Of a DNA stretch of 64,000 bases, positions 29,938 through 37,345 are shown in pieces. How positions within the stretch are numbered: the first letter of the stretch is position 1; each line of letters starts with the position of its first letter. The notes below the pieces were generated by a model. It did not search any database. It saw only the letters and a list, made by a program, of their open reading frames with translations, and was not told the DNA's origin. A program made the position numbers and the translations under genes. Source of the DNA: JAWCQZ01 sp038869515 [NCBI: Halobacteria archaeon] (GTDB lineage: Archaea; Halobacteriota; Syntropharchaeia; JACQPP01); the NCBI GenBank assembly GCA_038869515.1, contig JAWCQZ010000008.1, forward strand, positions 21,916-85,915, written 5' to 3'.

Positions 29938-30969
29938 TCAGTGGAAAATCTGCGCCACCGCTTCCGCCAGCCGCCGGTTGTCGGGCCGCGTCCGAATTCC
30001 CAATCGGAGGTAGCGGGGCAGGCCGAAGGAGGCGCAGTCCCGGACCAGGAGGCCGCGCTTCAGGAGGTCGCGGGCGGCCCGCGACGCCCCGCCGGGGGCC
30101 TCGGCGGTGAGGAAAGGGGCCGCGCTCGGCTGCGGGCGGAGGGGAGTAGCGGCGAGTTCCTCGGTGAGCCACGCCCGCTCCCGGGCCACGAGCCGCCTCG
30201 ACCTTTCGAGGAACGGCCCCGCCCCCCGGAAGCAGGCCCGCGCCGCCTCCTCGGCGGGGACCGAGAGGGACCAAGGGCTCCGCAGCGCCTCCAGGGCATC
30301 CGCCACCGGGGGCGAGGCGGCGGCGAAGCCCGCCCGGAGGCCGGGGAGGCCGAACGCCTTGCTGAGGCTCCGGAGGACCAGGAGCCCTTCGAAGTCCGCC
30401 GCGTCGGGGGCGACCGACTGGGCGGGGTCCGACAACTCGACGAAGGACTCATCTACCACCAGCACCGCGCCGCGCCGGTCGCACTCCTCAGCCAGGGAGA
30501 GGACTTCGTCCCGGAGAAGCAGATCCCCGGTGGGGTTGTTGGGGTTGCAGGCGAAGACCACGCGGGAGGAGTCGGGGCCGGAGCCCTCCTTCGCCTCAGC
30601 CCCCGCGAGCATCGCCCGGAAGCGATACTCCTCGTAGGTGGGGCTGCGGACCACCACCCGGTCGCCGGGCTCGAGAAACGCGCGGACGGCGAGCTCGATG
30701 AGTTCGGTGGAGCCGTTGCCGGGGACGACCAGTTCGGGGGACGAGCCGCAGAAGCGGGCCGCGGCCTCCCGGAACTCCGCATACCGGTCGTCGGGGTAGT
30801 GGGCCAACTCCTTCGCGCACTCCCGCAGGGCGCGGGCCACCGGGAAGGAGAGGGGGTTGGTGCAGGCGGAGAAGTCGAGGACCTCGCGGCCGGCGGCTTC
30901 AGAGGCGGCGCGGACGTTGCCGCCGTGGACCGGCCTTCTGGGGAACTGGGCACCCTGAACTCGGCTCAT
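29938..30969 (-). CDS. CobD/HisC-family PLP aminotransferase or decarboxylase
   Basis: 343 residues from the ATG at 30969. [31 protein letters not shown] is the opening typical of threonine-phosphate decarboxylase (CobD), where HisC differs. [37 protein letters not shown] and [17 protein letters not shown] (Schiff-base Lys) are fold-type I motifs common to CobD and HisC. CobD supplies aminopropanol phosphate for the cobalamin nucleotide loop; HisC is the alternative. No cob or his genes are adjacent. It begins just downstream of the small ribbon-helix-helix gene and is followed by carB. Confidence 0.85.
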   Translation of the reverse strand: MSRVQGAQFPRRPVHGGNVRAASEAAGREVLDFSACTNPLSFPVARALRECAKELAHYPDDRYAEFREAAARFCGSSPELVVPGNGSTELIELAVRAFLEPGDRVVVRSPTYEEYRFRAMLAGAEAKEGSGPDSSRVVFACNPNNPTGDLLLRDEVLSLAEECDRRGAVLVVDESFVELSDPAQSVAPDAADFEGLLVLRSLSKAFGLPGLRAGFAAASPPVADALEALRSPWSLSVPAEEAARACFRGAGPFLERSRRLVARERAWLTEELAATPLRPQPSAAPFLTAEAPGGASRAARDLLKRGLLVRDCASFGLPRYLRLGIRTRPDNRRLAEAVAQIFH

Positions 30970-31006
30970 CCTGCCCGGGTTCCGGTGCGGCACAAAAAGA
31001 CGCCGC

Positions 31007-31165
31007 TCACTCTTTTTCGAGGTAGCCGATGAAATGGGAGACCGCGTGGGCCACGAAGTCCGACCTTGAGGTGAACCTCTTCCTCGCGATGAGGGCGTCC
31101 ATCTTCTCGACGACGTAGGGCGAGAGATAGGTCTGGATTCGCTCCTTGTTCTTGTTTTTCGGCAT
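31007..31165 (-). CDS. Ribbon-helix-helix (CopG-like) protein, 52 residues
   Basis: A short frame giving MPKNKNKERIQTYLSPYVVE followed by KMDALIARKRFTSRSDFVAHA and a VSHFIGYLEKE helix. The strand ERIQTYLSP, helix A (VVEKMDALIA), the turn after FTSRSD, and helix B fit the RHH/Arc-MetJ fold that binds DNA as a dimer. It sits between gatD (24 bp away) and the CobD/HisC gene (37 bp away), all on the minus strand, so it may be part of one transcript. It has no toxin partner beside it. This gene is easily missed because of its size. Confidence 0.82.
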   Translation of the reverse strand: MPKNKNKERIQTYLSPYVVEKMDALIARKRFTSRSDFVAHAVSHFIGYLEKE

Positions 31166-31188
31166 GGCCCCCTACGCGTTTCGCCGGT

Positions 31189-32421
31189 TCATTGCGCGGA
31201 ACTCTCCGTGATTTCCCCGGCCACATTCGTCTGCATGAGACGCTTCACCCCGTCCAGGTCGCGGGTCTGCCCCAGCACCCACATCAGTTTCACGTAGGCG
31301 GTCTCCGGCAGCATGTCCTCCGCCTCAATCACCCCGGCCCTCAGCAGGTCGCGCCCCGTGTCGTAGACCCGGTCGTTCACCCTTCCCTGCAAACACTGGG
31401 AGGCCATGACCACCGGGATGCCCCGCTTCACCAGTTTGCGGACGGCAGGAATCCACGACGAGGCGACGTGGCCGAGGCCGGTCCCTTCCAGCACCACTCC
31501 ACGGGCCCCCTGGGCGGCCCGTTCCAGTGCTTGCGGCCCGAGGCCGGGGGCGAACTTCACCAGCGCGACCTTCGGCTCCATCTTCAGGCGCGCTTTCAAC
31601 TCCCCGCCCCGGGGCCGCCTCGGGAGGAAGAACTCCACCCTCCGGCTCGCGAACTCCACGAACCCGAGGGGGCCCGGCTGCGACTCGAACGCGTCGCGGC
31701 GGGAGGTGTGGTTCTTGCGGACCCGGGTGCCGCGATGGATGGCGCACACCCCGTCGGCGGTCCCGGCGTGCATCACCACCGCCACCTCGGCGAAGTCGGC
31801 CAGGGCCGCCTCGGCGGCGCAGACCGCGTTGATGGCGGCGTCGCTGCTGGGGCGGTCGGAGGAGCGCTGGGCGCCGGTAAGGACCACGGGCACCGGGCTC
31901 TCCAGCAGGAAGGCGAGGGCGGCGGCGGTGTAGCCCATGGTGTCGGTCCCGTGGGTGACAAGAACCCCGTCGGCCCCCTTGCGGATTTCGTCCGCGATTT
32001 TCCTGGCGAGCGTGACCCACCGGGCGGGGGTCATGTTCTCGCTGAGGAGGGAGAAGACCGGCTCCGCCCGGAGGCGGGCGACCCCCTTCAATTCGGGGAT
32101 GGCCTCCACCAGGTCCCCAGCCGAAAACTGGCTGGTGACGGCCCCGGTCCGGTAGTCCACCCGGGAGGCGATGGTGCCTCCGGTGGAGAGTATCGCGAGG
32201 GTTCGCGCTGGGCCTCCGACCGGGAGCGGCTTCGGGGCGGAGGGTCGCTCCGGGGCGGCCTTCTCCAGCAGGGTCACCTTCGCCCCGGGACCGATCCCCA
32301 CGTTGTAGCCGCTGTCGAGTTTCACCACGGGGCCCGCGCCGGGAGAGGGCATGAGGACCCCCTCGATGGCCCGACTTCCCTTCACGACCCGGACCCGGTC
32401 TCCGGGGGCGGGCCTGCTCAT
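31189..32421 (-). CDS. gatD: Glu-tRNA(Gln) amidotransferase subunit D
   Basis: 410 residues. An N-terminal small barrel (APGDRVRVVKGSRAIEGVLMPS, about 1-55) is GatD-specific. The L-asparaginase-like domain follows: TLAILSTGGTIASRVDYRTG (first catalytic Thr), VLVTHGTDTMGYTAAALAFLL (second Thr-Asp), and VVMHAGTADGVCAIHRGTRVRKNHTSRRDAF. It frees ammonia from glutamine for GatE, which converts Glu-tRNA(Gln) to Gln-tRNA(Gln). gatE is not in the window. Upstream lies a block of nested hairpins (32428-32500). The archaea-specific GatDE pathway supports the taxonomic call. Confidence 0.96.
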   Translation of the reverse strand: MSRPAPGDRVRVVKGSRAIEGVLMPSPGAGPVVKLDSGYNVGIGPGAKVTLLEKAAPERPSAPKPLPVGGPARTLAILSTGGTIASRVDYRTGAVTSQFSAGDLVEAIPELKGVARLRAEPVFSLLSENMTPARWVTLARKIADEIRKGADGVLVTHGTDTMGYTAAALAFLLESPVPVVLTGAQRSSDRPSSDAAINAVCAAEAALADFAEVAVVMHAGTADGVCAIHRGTRVRKNHTSRRDAFESQPGPLGFVEFASRRVEFFLPRRPRGGELKARLKMEPKVALVKFAPGLGPQALERAAQGARGVVLEGTGLGHVASSWIPAVRKLVKRGIPVVMASQCLQGRVNDRVYDTGRDLLRAGVIEAEDMLPETAYVKLMWVLGQTRDLDGVKRLMQTNVAGEITESSAQ

Positions 32422-32427
32422 CGTTGA

Positions 32428-32500
32428 CTGGCCGGAACGCGGCCGAAGGCCGCGGTCGGCAGGCCAGACGACGCGCTCGTCGCGTCGAAAGTCAAACTTT
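32428..32500. repeat. Nested palindromes between argH and gatD
   Basis: Most of the spacer between argH and gatD is made of inverted repeats: CTGGCC/GGCCAG (32428-32433 with 32462-32467) enclosing GCGGCC-GAA-GGCCGC (32439-32453), then CGACGCG-CTCGT-CGCGTCG (32469-32487) and GAAAGT-CAA-ACTTTTC (32487-32500). On the minus strand the inner hairpin closes on UUCG. The layout resembles the compound elements near 59.9 and 63.9 kb, including a GAAAGTCA end. Confidence 0.65.
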
Positions 32501-32503
32501 TCG

Positions 32504-34075
32504 TCATTTGAGAAGGGCCCGGACAGCGGCCCGGGTCTCCGCCCGTGCCGCCTCGATTCTCCGCTCCCTCTCGGAGACCCACTGCCGGTCGTCCCGGAGG
32601 GTCTCGCGGGCGGCCGCCACCGCGCGGCCCAACTCGGCGGGCGACGGGCCCCCGCGCCCCCGCGCCTCCACGGCCCCCCGGGGGTCGAGGCACCGCTCGA
32701 ACTCCTTCGGGCCGAAGCCGGCCGACTTGAGGGGGCGGCCGGTGGCCTTCTTGAAGGCCGCCTCCAGGCGCGGGTAGGAGGGGGCGTGGCCGAGGGAGCC
32801 GACGATCCGGTGGGCCTGGCGGAAGGGGATCCCGGTGAGGTGGGCGAGGGTGTCGGCCACGTCGGTTGCGGTGGAGAAATCGGCCCCGGCCATCCTCTCC
32901 ATGAGGCCCCTGCGGATGTCCATGGTCCGGACCATCTCCTCCATCGCCTCGAGGCAGCCCCGGGTCCCCCGGAGCGCCCGGAGGAGGAGCGGGGTCATCT
33001 CCTGGAGGTCCCGGTTGTAGGCGAGGGGGAGGTTCTTCGCCATCGCCGCCGCGGCGGTCAGGGCGCCGAGAGCGAGGCCGGCCCGGCCCCGGATGAGTTC
33101 GGCGGCGTCGGGATTACGCTTCTGGGGCATGATGGAGGAGCCGGTGGCCCAGCCCGGGGCGAGGACCACGAAGCCGAAGGCGGGGCTCGACCAGTTCACC
33201 AGTTCCTCGGCCATGCGGCTGAGGCGGACCATCAGCAGGGCCAAGGCCGCCAGGGCCTCCAGCAGGAAGTCCCGGTCCCCGGTGGCGTCCATGGAGTTCT
33301 CGAAGACCCCGTCGAACCCGAGCAGGCGGGCGGTGGTGTCGGAGTCCACCGGCCAGCGGGTCGAGGCGAGAGCGGCGGCTCCCAGGGGGGAGACATTGAG
33401 GCGGGGCCAGAGGTCGCGGAGGCGGGCGGTGTCCCGCCCGAGGCCCGCGGCGTGGGCGAGGAGGTGGTGGCCGAGGGTCGTGGGCTGGGCGGGCTGGAGG
33501 TGGGTGAAGCCGGGCATGAGGGTCCCCGCCTCCTCGGTGGCCCGCGCGACGAGGACGGCCCGGAGGTCGAGGAGCGCTCTGTGGACGGCCAGAAGGTCGT
33601 CCCGGAGGGCGACGCGGATGCAGGTGGCCACCTCGTCGTTCCGGGAGCGGGCCGTGTGCATCCTGCCCCCGGCGGGGCCGATGCGCTCCGTCAACTCCGC
33701 CTCGATGGCGGTGTGGAGGTCCTCCCGCTCCTCGAGGCGGATTCCGGCGACCCCGTCCCTCTCGATCGAGTCGAGGCCCTGCAGAATCCGGGCCGCCTCC
33801 GCCTTCGGGAGAATCCGCTGCTTCGCGAGCATGGCGACGTGGGCCCGGTCCACCCAGAGGTCGGCCGGGAAGAGCCAGGGGTCGGCCTCGAGGGAGCGGA
33901 GGAACGATTGGGGGGCGGCACGAAGTCCCGGGCCCCCCGGAAACCCTCCCGCCCCGTCGGCGCGGGCCTCAAACTTGCGTGCCTTCGGCACGCGTGGCAA
34001 TCTGGGAGGCCCGCGCCGGCCCCATCGGGAACCCTCTCGTTTCGCCGGGACTTGCCATTTGCCGCTGCGGACCAT
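32504..34075 (-). CDS. argH: Argininosuccinate lyase with an atypical N-terminus
   Basis: 523 residues from the ATG at 34075; the last step of arginine synthesis. Family motifs: EDLHTAIEAELTERIG, MHTARSRNDEVATCIRVALR, HLQPAQPTTLGHHLLAHA, TGSSIMPQKRNPDAAELIRG (signature loop with catalytic Ser) and FSTATDVADTLAHLTGIPF. Similarity begins only near QSFLRSLEADPWLFPADLWVDRAHV. The usual first 20 residues with W-G-G-R-F are missing, and about 45 non-family residues are encoded by a 59-bp palindrome (33959-34017). A GTG at 33991 inside that palindrome (495 residues) is another start candidate. The TATA-like GTTTTTTCGG (about 34098-34108, minus strand) fits 34075. Confidence 0.9.
   Translation of the reverse strand: MVRSGKWQVPAKREGSRWGRRGPPRLPRVPKARKFEARADGAGGFPGGPGLRAAPQSFLRSLEADPWLFPADLWVDRAHVAMLAKQRILPKAEAARILQGLDSIERDGVAGIRLEEREDLHTAIEAELTERIGPAGGRMHTARSRNDEVATCIRVALRDDLLAVHRALLDLRAVLVARATEEAGTLMPGFTHLQPAQPTTLGHHLLAHAAGLGRDTARLRDLWPRLNVSPLGAAALASTRWPVDSDTTARLLGFDGVFENSMDATGDRDFLLEALAALALLMVRLSRMAEELVNWSSPAFGFVVLAPGWATGSSIMPQKRNPDAAELIRGRAGLALGALTAAAAMAKNLPLAYNRDLQEMTPLLLRALRGTRGCLEAMEEMVRTMDIRRGLMERMAGADFSTATDVADTLAHLTGIPFRQAHRIVGSLGHAPSYPRLEAAFKKATGRPLKSAGFGPKEFERCLDPRGAVEARGRGGPSPAELGRAVAAARETLRDDRQWVSERERRIEAARAETRAAVRALLK
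33959..34017. repeat. Long nested palindrome within the 5' end of argH
   Basis: Outer arms GGCGCGGGCCTC (33959-33970) and GAGGCCCGCGCC (34006-34017) pair perfectly over 12 bp. Inside, GCGTGCC-TTC-GGCACGC (33977-33993) forms a 7-bp stem with a C(UUCG)G loop on the plus strand. The element is open in the argH frame and replaces the normal family N-terminus. Confidence 0.75.
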
Positions 34076-34230
34076 AGAAGGGCCACGCCCCTTCACCGAA
34101 AAAACCTTCGGTTAGAACCCGTCGCAGCAAGGCGATTTTGCGGGGATGGGGGGGGCGCGTGCGTGATCGCCGGCGAAAACCGGGGTGGGGGGCGGGCTTG
34201 TGGACGGGGAGTCACGGCCAGCGACCCCCC

Positions 34231-34243
34231 GGGGCGGAGCCCC
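34231..34243. repeat. GGGGC-GGA-GCCCC palindrome
   Basis: A 5-bp inverted repeat in the 34097-34258 gap, close to the tRNA-Trp 3' side. The same core in reverse (GGGGCTCCGCCCC) occurs at the 5' end of the BFN-domain gene (about 43325-43337). Nothing else in this 160-base gap is recognisable. Confidence 0.35.
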
Positions 34244-34250
34244 TCCCCCC

Positions 34251-34258
34251 GGCGACAG
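34251..34258 (-). other. Conserved tRNA 3' trailer CTGTCGCC
   Basis: Eight bases identical to those after tRNA-Gly (7977-7984) begin directly after the tRNA-Trp discriminator. Outside this block the two loci do not match, so it is unlikely to be a leftover of gene duplication. Confidence 0.45.
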
Positions 34259-34332
34259 TGGGGGCGGTAGGATTTGAACCCACGAGAGGCGGGTCTGGAG
34301 CCCGCTGCCTTACCTGGCTAGGCAACACCCCC
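34259..34332 (-). tRNA. tRNA-Trp (anticodon CCA), no intron
   Basis: On the minus strand: acceptor GGGGGTG/CGCCCCC (one G-U pair), D arm GCCT-loop-AGGC, anticodon stem GCGGG/CCCGC with loop CTCCAGA (CCA at 34-36), a 5-base variable loop, and T arm GTGGG-TTCAAAT-CCTAC. The discriminator is A; CCA is not encoded. Many euryarchaeal tRNA-Trp genes carry a long box C/D intron after position 37; none is present. CTTATCACC on the plus strand near 34356-34364 may mark its promoter. Confidence 0.95.
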
Positions 34333-34368
34333 GTTCACCCCTAGGAGGAGGTTGGGCCTTATCACCTT

Positions 34369-35511
34369 TCACCGGGAGGCGCGTCGGTGGAAGAGCCCCG
34401 ACAAGGCGAGACCCCCCGCCGCCAGAAGGAATTCAAATCCCGGCGAGCGGGCCGGAGCGGAGGGGACCGGAGTGAACGAAGGAAAAACCCCGGGAGATGG
34501 AGCGGGGGTTGGAACGGAAGATGGCGAAGGGGGGCTGAGGTCCCACACGCGGAGGGTCCCGTCGTCGGAGGCCGAGGCCAGGCGGGTCCCCGAGGGGTTC
34601 CACGCGACCGACCGGACCGGCGCGGTGTGCCCGGTAAAGACGCGTTCGCCCTCGCCGGTGGAGACCCTCCAGACCCGAACCGTGCCGTCGTTGGACCCCG
34701 AGGCGAGCCGGGTTCCGGTCGGGCCCCACGCGACTGCGTTGACGACGCTGCTGTGACCGGCGAAGGTCCGGAACGGGGACCCCGACGGAATTTCCCAGAT
34801 GCGAATCTTGGCATCCTGCGAGCCGATGGCCACCAGGTTCGCAAGTGGACTCCAGGAGAGGGACTCCACGCTCGACAGGTCTCCGCTCAGATTCCGGAGG
34901 CGGGTCCCCGTGACCGGGTCCCAGACCCGAAGAGCGGGCTCATCCGACCCCGAGACGAGGAGGGCGCCGTCCGGACTCCAGGCCACCTGGGTCACGTACT
35001 TCATGCTGTCCTTGAGTTCATGAACCGTGACGTTCGCGACAGGGTCCCAAATGCGGACGAACCCCACCACGACTGGGAAGAAGTCCCGGTTCGCACCGAA
35101 GGCGAGATGGGTCCCATTGGGGTTCCAGACGGGGGAGGTGACGGGGCCCGGATGGAGGCCGAGGTCGCCCACGGCAGCCCCGGTGTTCGGGTCCCATGCG
35201 CGGAGGGTCCCGTAGACCGGCGCGGCGCTCAGGTTGTTGGAGGCCGCTGCCAGTCGCTTGCCGTCGTGGCTCCAGGCGACGAACCCCACCGGACCCGCCC
35301 CTCCCGAGAGCACCTTCAAAGGCGCACCGGCGGTCGCGTCCCAAATCCGAACAACTCCGTCCACCGACCCGGAGGCGAGCCGGCTCCCGTCGGGGCTCCA
35401 AGCCACCGAGGAGGCGCCCCCTCCACCGGTTTGGATGACCCGTGGTTCCTGGCCCCAGGCAGGACCGGCCAGGAGGGATACCGCGAGGAGAACGACCCAT
35501 AGGCTTCGCAT
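34369..35511 (-). CDS. Secreted seven-bladed WD40 protein with PGF-CTERM-like tail
   Basis: 380 residues. The signal peptide is RSLWVVLLAVSLLAGPAWG. Seven WD-type repeats follow, each with a V-x-W-S/N-P-x-G core and an ending such as GVVRIWD, GTLRAWD, GFVRIWD, ALRVWD, KIRIWE, TVRVWR or TLRVWD: one complete propeller. A Ser/Pro-rich linker leads to SPGFEFLLAAGGLALSG and a basic end FHRRASR, the three-part archaeosortase (PGF-CTERM) sorting signal. The protein should be exported, cut and lipid-anchored on the cell surface. TATA box GTTTTAAAAC at 35531-35540 (minus strand) predicts a leaderless mRNA. The ligand is unknown. Confidence 0.88.
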   Translation of the reverse strand: MRSLWVVLLAVSLLAGPAWGQEPRVIQTGGGGASSVAWSPDGSRLASGSVDGVVRIWDATAGAPLKVLSGGAGPVGFVAWSHDGKRLAAASNNLSAAPVYGTLRAWDPNTGAAVGDLGLHPGPVTSPVWNPNGTHLAFGANRDFFPVVVGFVRIWDPVANVTVHELKDSMKYVTQVAWSPDGALLVSGSDEPALRVWDPVTGTRLRNLSGDLSSVESLSWSPLANLVAIGSQDAKIRIWEIPSGSPFRTFAGHSSVVNAVAWGPTGTRLASGSNDGTVRVWRVSTGEGERVFTGHTAPVRSVAWNPSGTRLASASDDGTLRVWDLSPPSPSSVPTPAPSPGVFPSFTPVPSAPARSPGFEFLLAAGGLALSGLFHRRASR

Positions 35512-35530
35512 CCCCCGGGTGTTGTGGGAC

Positions 35531-35540
35531 GTTTTAAAAC
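35531..35540 (-). promoter_or_regulatory. TATA box of the WD40 gene
   Basis: GTTTTAAAAC lies 20-29 bases before the WD40 ATG. It is self-complementary and so could also fire in the other direction, but the nearest plus-strand start (35608) is too far for the usual spacing. Confidence 0.7.
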
Positions 35541-35607
35541 CGTTGGGGCGGGAGGCTCTCGCCACGGAGGGGCCAAAGGGATTTAGAGCCCCGGGGAGAG
35601 GAGGGCC

Positions 35608-35793
35608 ATGGCCGCCTCCCGCCCCCCCTGGGCCTCCCCCGCCGCCGAACTGGCCGGCTCCCCCCTCTGGGAGCACCGGTGCGACCCCTGCAAGGTGGTC
35701 GTGAAGCACTTCGGCCCCTGCGACGACACCTGCGCCCACGTGGCGGAGGCCCACGCGCCCCACGGGGCCCGCCACGGCCCGCTGAAAGGGTAG
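35608..35793 (+). CDS. Small Cys/His-rich protein (61 residues)
   Basis: A short frame with HRCDPCKVVVKHFGPCDDTCAHVAEAHAPH: four Cys and several His in 30 residues, suggesting a metal site. The first 20 residues are Pro/Ala-rich. No family is recognised. GGATTTAGA (35578-35586) is about 24 bases before the ATG and could be a TATA box. It ends 4 bp before the thioesterase start, so the two would be co-transcribed. Composition-driven frames are common in this GC-rich DNA, so it could be spurious, but the clustered Cys/His argue otherwise. Confidence 0.55.
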   Translation: MAASRPPWASPAAELAGSPLWEHRCDPCKVVVKHFGPCDDTCAHVAEAHAPHGARHGPLKG

Positions 35794-35797
35794 GCAG

Positions 35798-36226
35798 ATG
35801 CCCCCGCCCCGGGACTACATCCGCCTGCTGCTCGAAGGGAAGGCCCCGCCCGCCCCCGTGATGAAACTGGTGGGCTTCTCCCTGAAGTCGGCCGAGCCGG
35901 GGCGGGCGGTGATGGAGTTCGAGGCCGACGAGCGCCACCACAACCCGGGCGGAACCCTCCACGGGGGAGTCCTCTGCGACGTGGCCGACGGCGCGATGGG
36001 GTTCGCCTTCGCCTCAACCCTGAAGGAGGGAGAGAACTTCACCACCGTGGAACTCAAAATCAACTTCCTGAAGGCGGTCAAGGAGGGAAAGCTGAAGGCC
36101 GAGGGGAGGGTGGTGAAGCGGGGGAAGACCTTGAGTTACATCGAAGCGGATGTGACCGATGAGGAGGGGGCCCTGATCGCGAAGGCGTCGAGCACCGTCA
36201 TGGTCCTGCCGGGCGGGAGCAGATAG
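35798..36226 (+). CDS. PaaI-type hotdog thioesterase
   Basis: 142 residues, single hotdog domain. HHNPGGTLHGGVLCDVADGAMGFAF is the PaaI-family active-site block (N-P-x-G-x-x-H-G-G). ELKINFLKAVKEGKLKAEGRVVKRGKTLSYIEADV and a final hydrophobic strand complete the fold. Members hydrolyse acyl-CoA thioesters, often of aromatic acids or stalled intermediates, as tetramers in the cytoplasm. No phenylacetate genes are nearby. The acyl-CoA dehydrogenase at 44 kb is another acyl-CoA enzyme, but not linked by position. Confidence 0.93.
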   Translation: MPPPRDYIRLLLEGKAPPAPVMKLVGFSLKSAEPGRAVMEFEADERHHNPGGTLHGGVLCDVADGAMGFAFASTLKEGENFTTVELKINFLKAVKEGKLKAEGRVVKRGKTLSYIEADVTDEEGALIAKASSTVMVLPGGSR

Positions 36227-36228
36227 GC

Positions 36229-36549
36229 TCAGGCCTGCCTGGGCGCGGCCCTTTCCCCGGCGCGCGGGCCCTGCGAGAAGCCGCACTCGTGGCAGAACTT
36301 GGGGACCTCCTTCTCGAAGAGGGCGCCGCAGTGGAAGCACCGGGGGCGCAGGTCCCGGGTCCGCACCAGCCGCTCGCTGCAGTTTTCGCAGTAGCGCCCC
36401 CGGCCCGGGAGGCGGCAGGCGGCGCACCACCGCAGGTGGCGCTTCCGCCGCTCGACCGGCCAGTAGAGGAGGAGGATGAAAGCCACGAAGGCGCCGAGGA
36501 ACGCGAGCCAGAGGAGGCCCGCGAGACCGAGGGCCTGGAGGACGCCCAT
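36229..36549 (-). CDS. Membrane-anchored double zinc-ribbon protein
   Basis: 106 residues from the ATG at 36549. One N-terminal helix (LGLAGLLWLAFLGAFVAFILLLYW) is followed by basic residues (RRKRHLR), so the rest faces the cytoplasm. Two zinc ribbons follow: WCAACRL...YCENC and RCFHCGAL...FCHECGF, eight Cys in four CxxC pairs. Such small membrane zinc-ribbon proteins are common in archaea and have no assigned function. It is convergent with the thioesterase (2 bp apart) and divergent from the next small gene (21 bp between starts). Confidence 0.82.
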   Translation of the reverse strand: MGVLQALGLAGLLWLAFLGAFVAFILLLYWPVERRKRHLRWCAACRLPGRGRYCENCSERLVRTRDLRPRCFHCGALFEKEVPKFCHECGFSQGPRAGERAAPRQA

Positions 36550-36570
36550 CTTCCCCGGGAGGGTCGCGGG

Positions 36571-36873
36571 ATGAAGGTTTTCCCCTACGACGTCCGCCGG
36601 GGACCGATGGAGAAGCCGGCACCCCGGAAGGTCCGCCCCGCCCGGGTCGCCGCGGGAGTCCCGGTCCCGCAGGAGGTCCGGGCGGAGCTGGAGTCCCTCG
36701 CGCGGAGGCACGGGCGCCCCCTCGAGACCGTGGAGGCCCGATTCCGCCACATGGAGGGCTACGACCTCATCCGGGAGCGGTTCCAGGGGCGGCCGGAGAG
36801 GGAGCGGTGGGACTACATCCTGCAGATTCTGGAGGAGCGGCTCAAGGACGAGGCCCCGGGGGCGCAAAGTTGA
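36571..36873 (+). CDS. Hypothetical protein, 100 residues
   Basis: Not recognised. It starts with MKVFPYDVRRGPMEKPAP, then a helical domain: PVPQEVRAELESLARRHGRPLETVEARFRHMEGYDLIRERFQGRPERERWDYILQ and a final charged helix. The central helix-turn-helix-like pattern is suggestive but below what I would call. It has no membrane segment or Cys. It lies 25 bp before the peroxiredoxin on the same strand and may be co-transcribed with it. Confidence 0.62.
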   Translation: MKVFPYDVRRGPMEKPAPRKVRPARVAAGVPVPQEVRAELESLARRHGRPLETVEARFRHMEGYDLIRERFQGRPERERWDYILQILEERLKDEAPGAQS

Positions 36874-36898
36874 AAAAGAGCCGCGCGCACGGCACTCC

Positions 36899-37345
36899 AT
36901 GCTGAAAGCGGGCGACAAGGCGCCGGAGCTTGCGGGCCTCGACCAAAACGGCCGGAAGATTTCGCTGGCAGGCAAGAAGGTCGTCCTCTACTTCTACCCC
37001 AAGGACGACACGCCGGGGTGCACCGTCGAGGCGTGCAACTTCCGGGACTCCAGCGACGAAATCCGCAAGCGGGGCTGGGAGGTCGTGGGGGTCTCGACCG
37101 ACCCCGTGCTCTCCCACAAGAAGTTCGAGCAGAAATACCGCCTCAACTTCCCGCTCCTGGCAGACCCCGAGAAGGAACTGACATCGGAGTTCGGAGTCCT
37201 CGCCCCCCTGGGCTACGCCCAGCGCGCCACCTTCCTCGTCGGCGCCAACGGCCTCGTCCTGCACGTCTGGCCGAAGGTGAGCCCGAAGAGCCACGCCGCC
37301 GAGGTCATCGCAAAAATCGAGGAGCTCGACCGGACGGGAACGTAG
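36899..37345 (+). CDS. bcp: Peroxiredoxin, BCP/PrxQ type
   Basis: 148 residues. KVVLYFYPKDDTPGCTVEACNFRDSSDEI contains the peroxidatic Cys41 (P-x-x-x-T-x-x-C context) and resolving Cys46 five residues later, the PrxQ atypical two-Cys arrangement. VVGVSTDPVLSHKKFEQKYRLNFPLLADP and the later Arg in AQRATFLV complete the active site. It reduces H2O2 and organic peroxides using thioredoxin-like donors in the cytoplasm. Its stop is directly followed by the stop of the convergent CrtI-like gene. Confidence 0.96.
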   Translation: MLKAGDKAPELAGLDQNGRKISLAGKKVVLYFYPKDDTPGCTVEACNFRDSSDEIRKRGWEVVGVSTDPVLSHKKFEQKYRLNFPLLADPEKELTSEFGVLAPLGYAQRATFLVGANGLVLHVWPKVSPKSHAAEVIAKIEELDRTGT

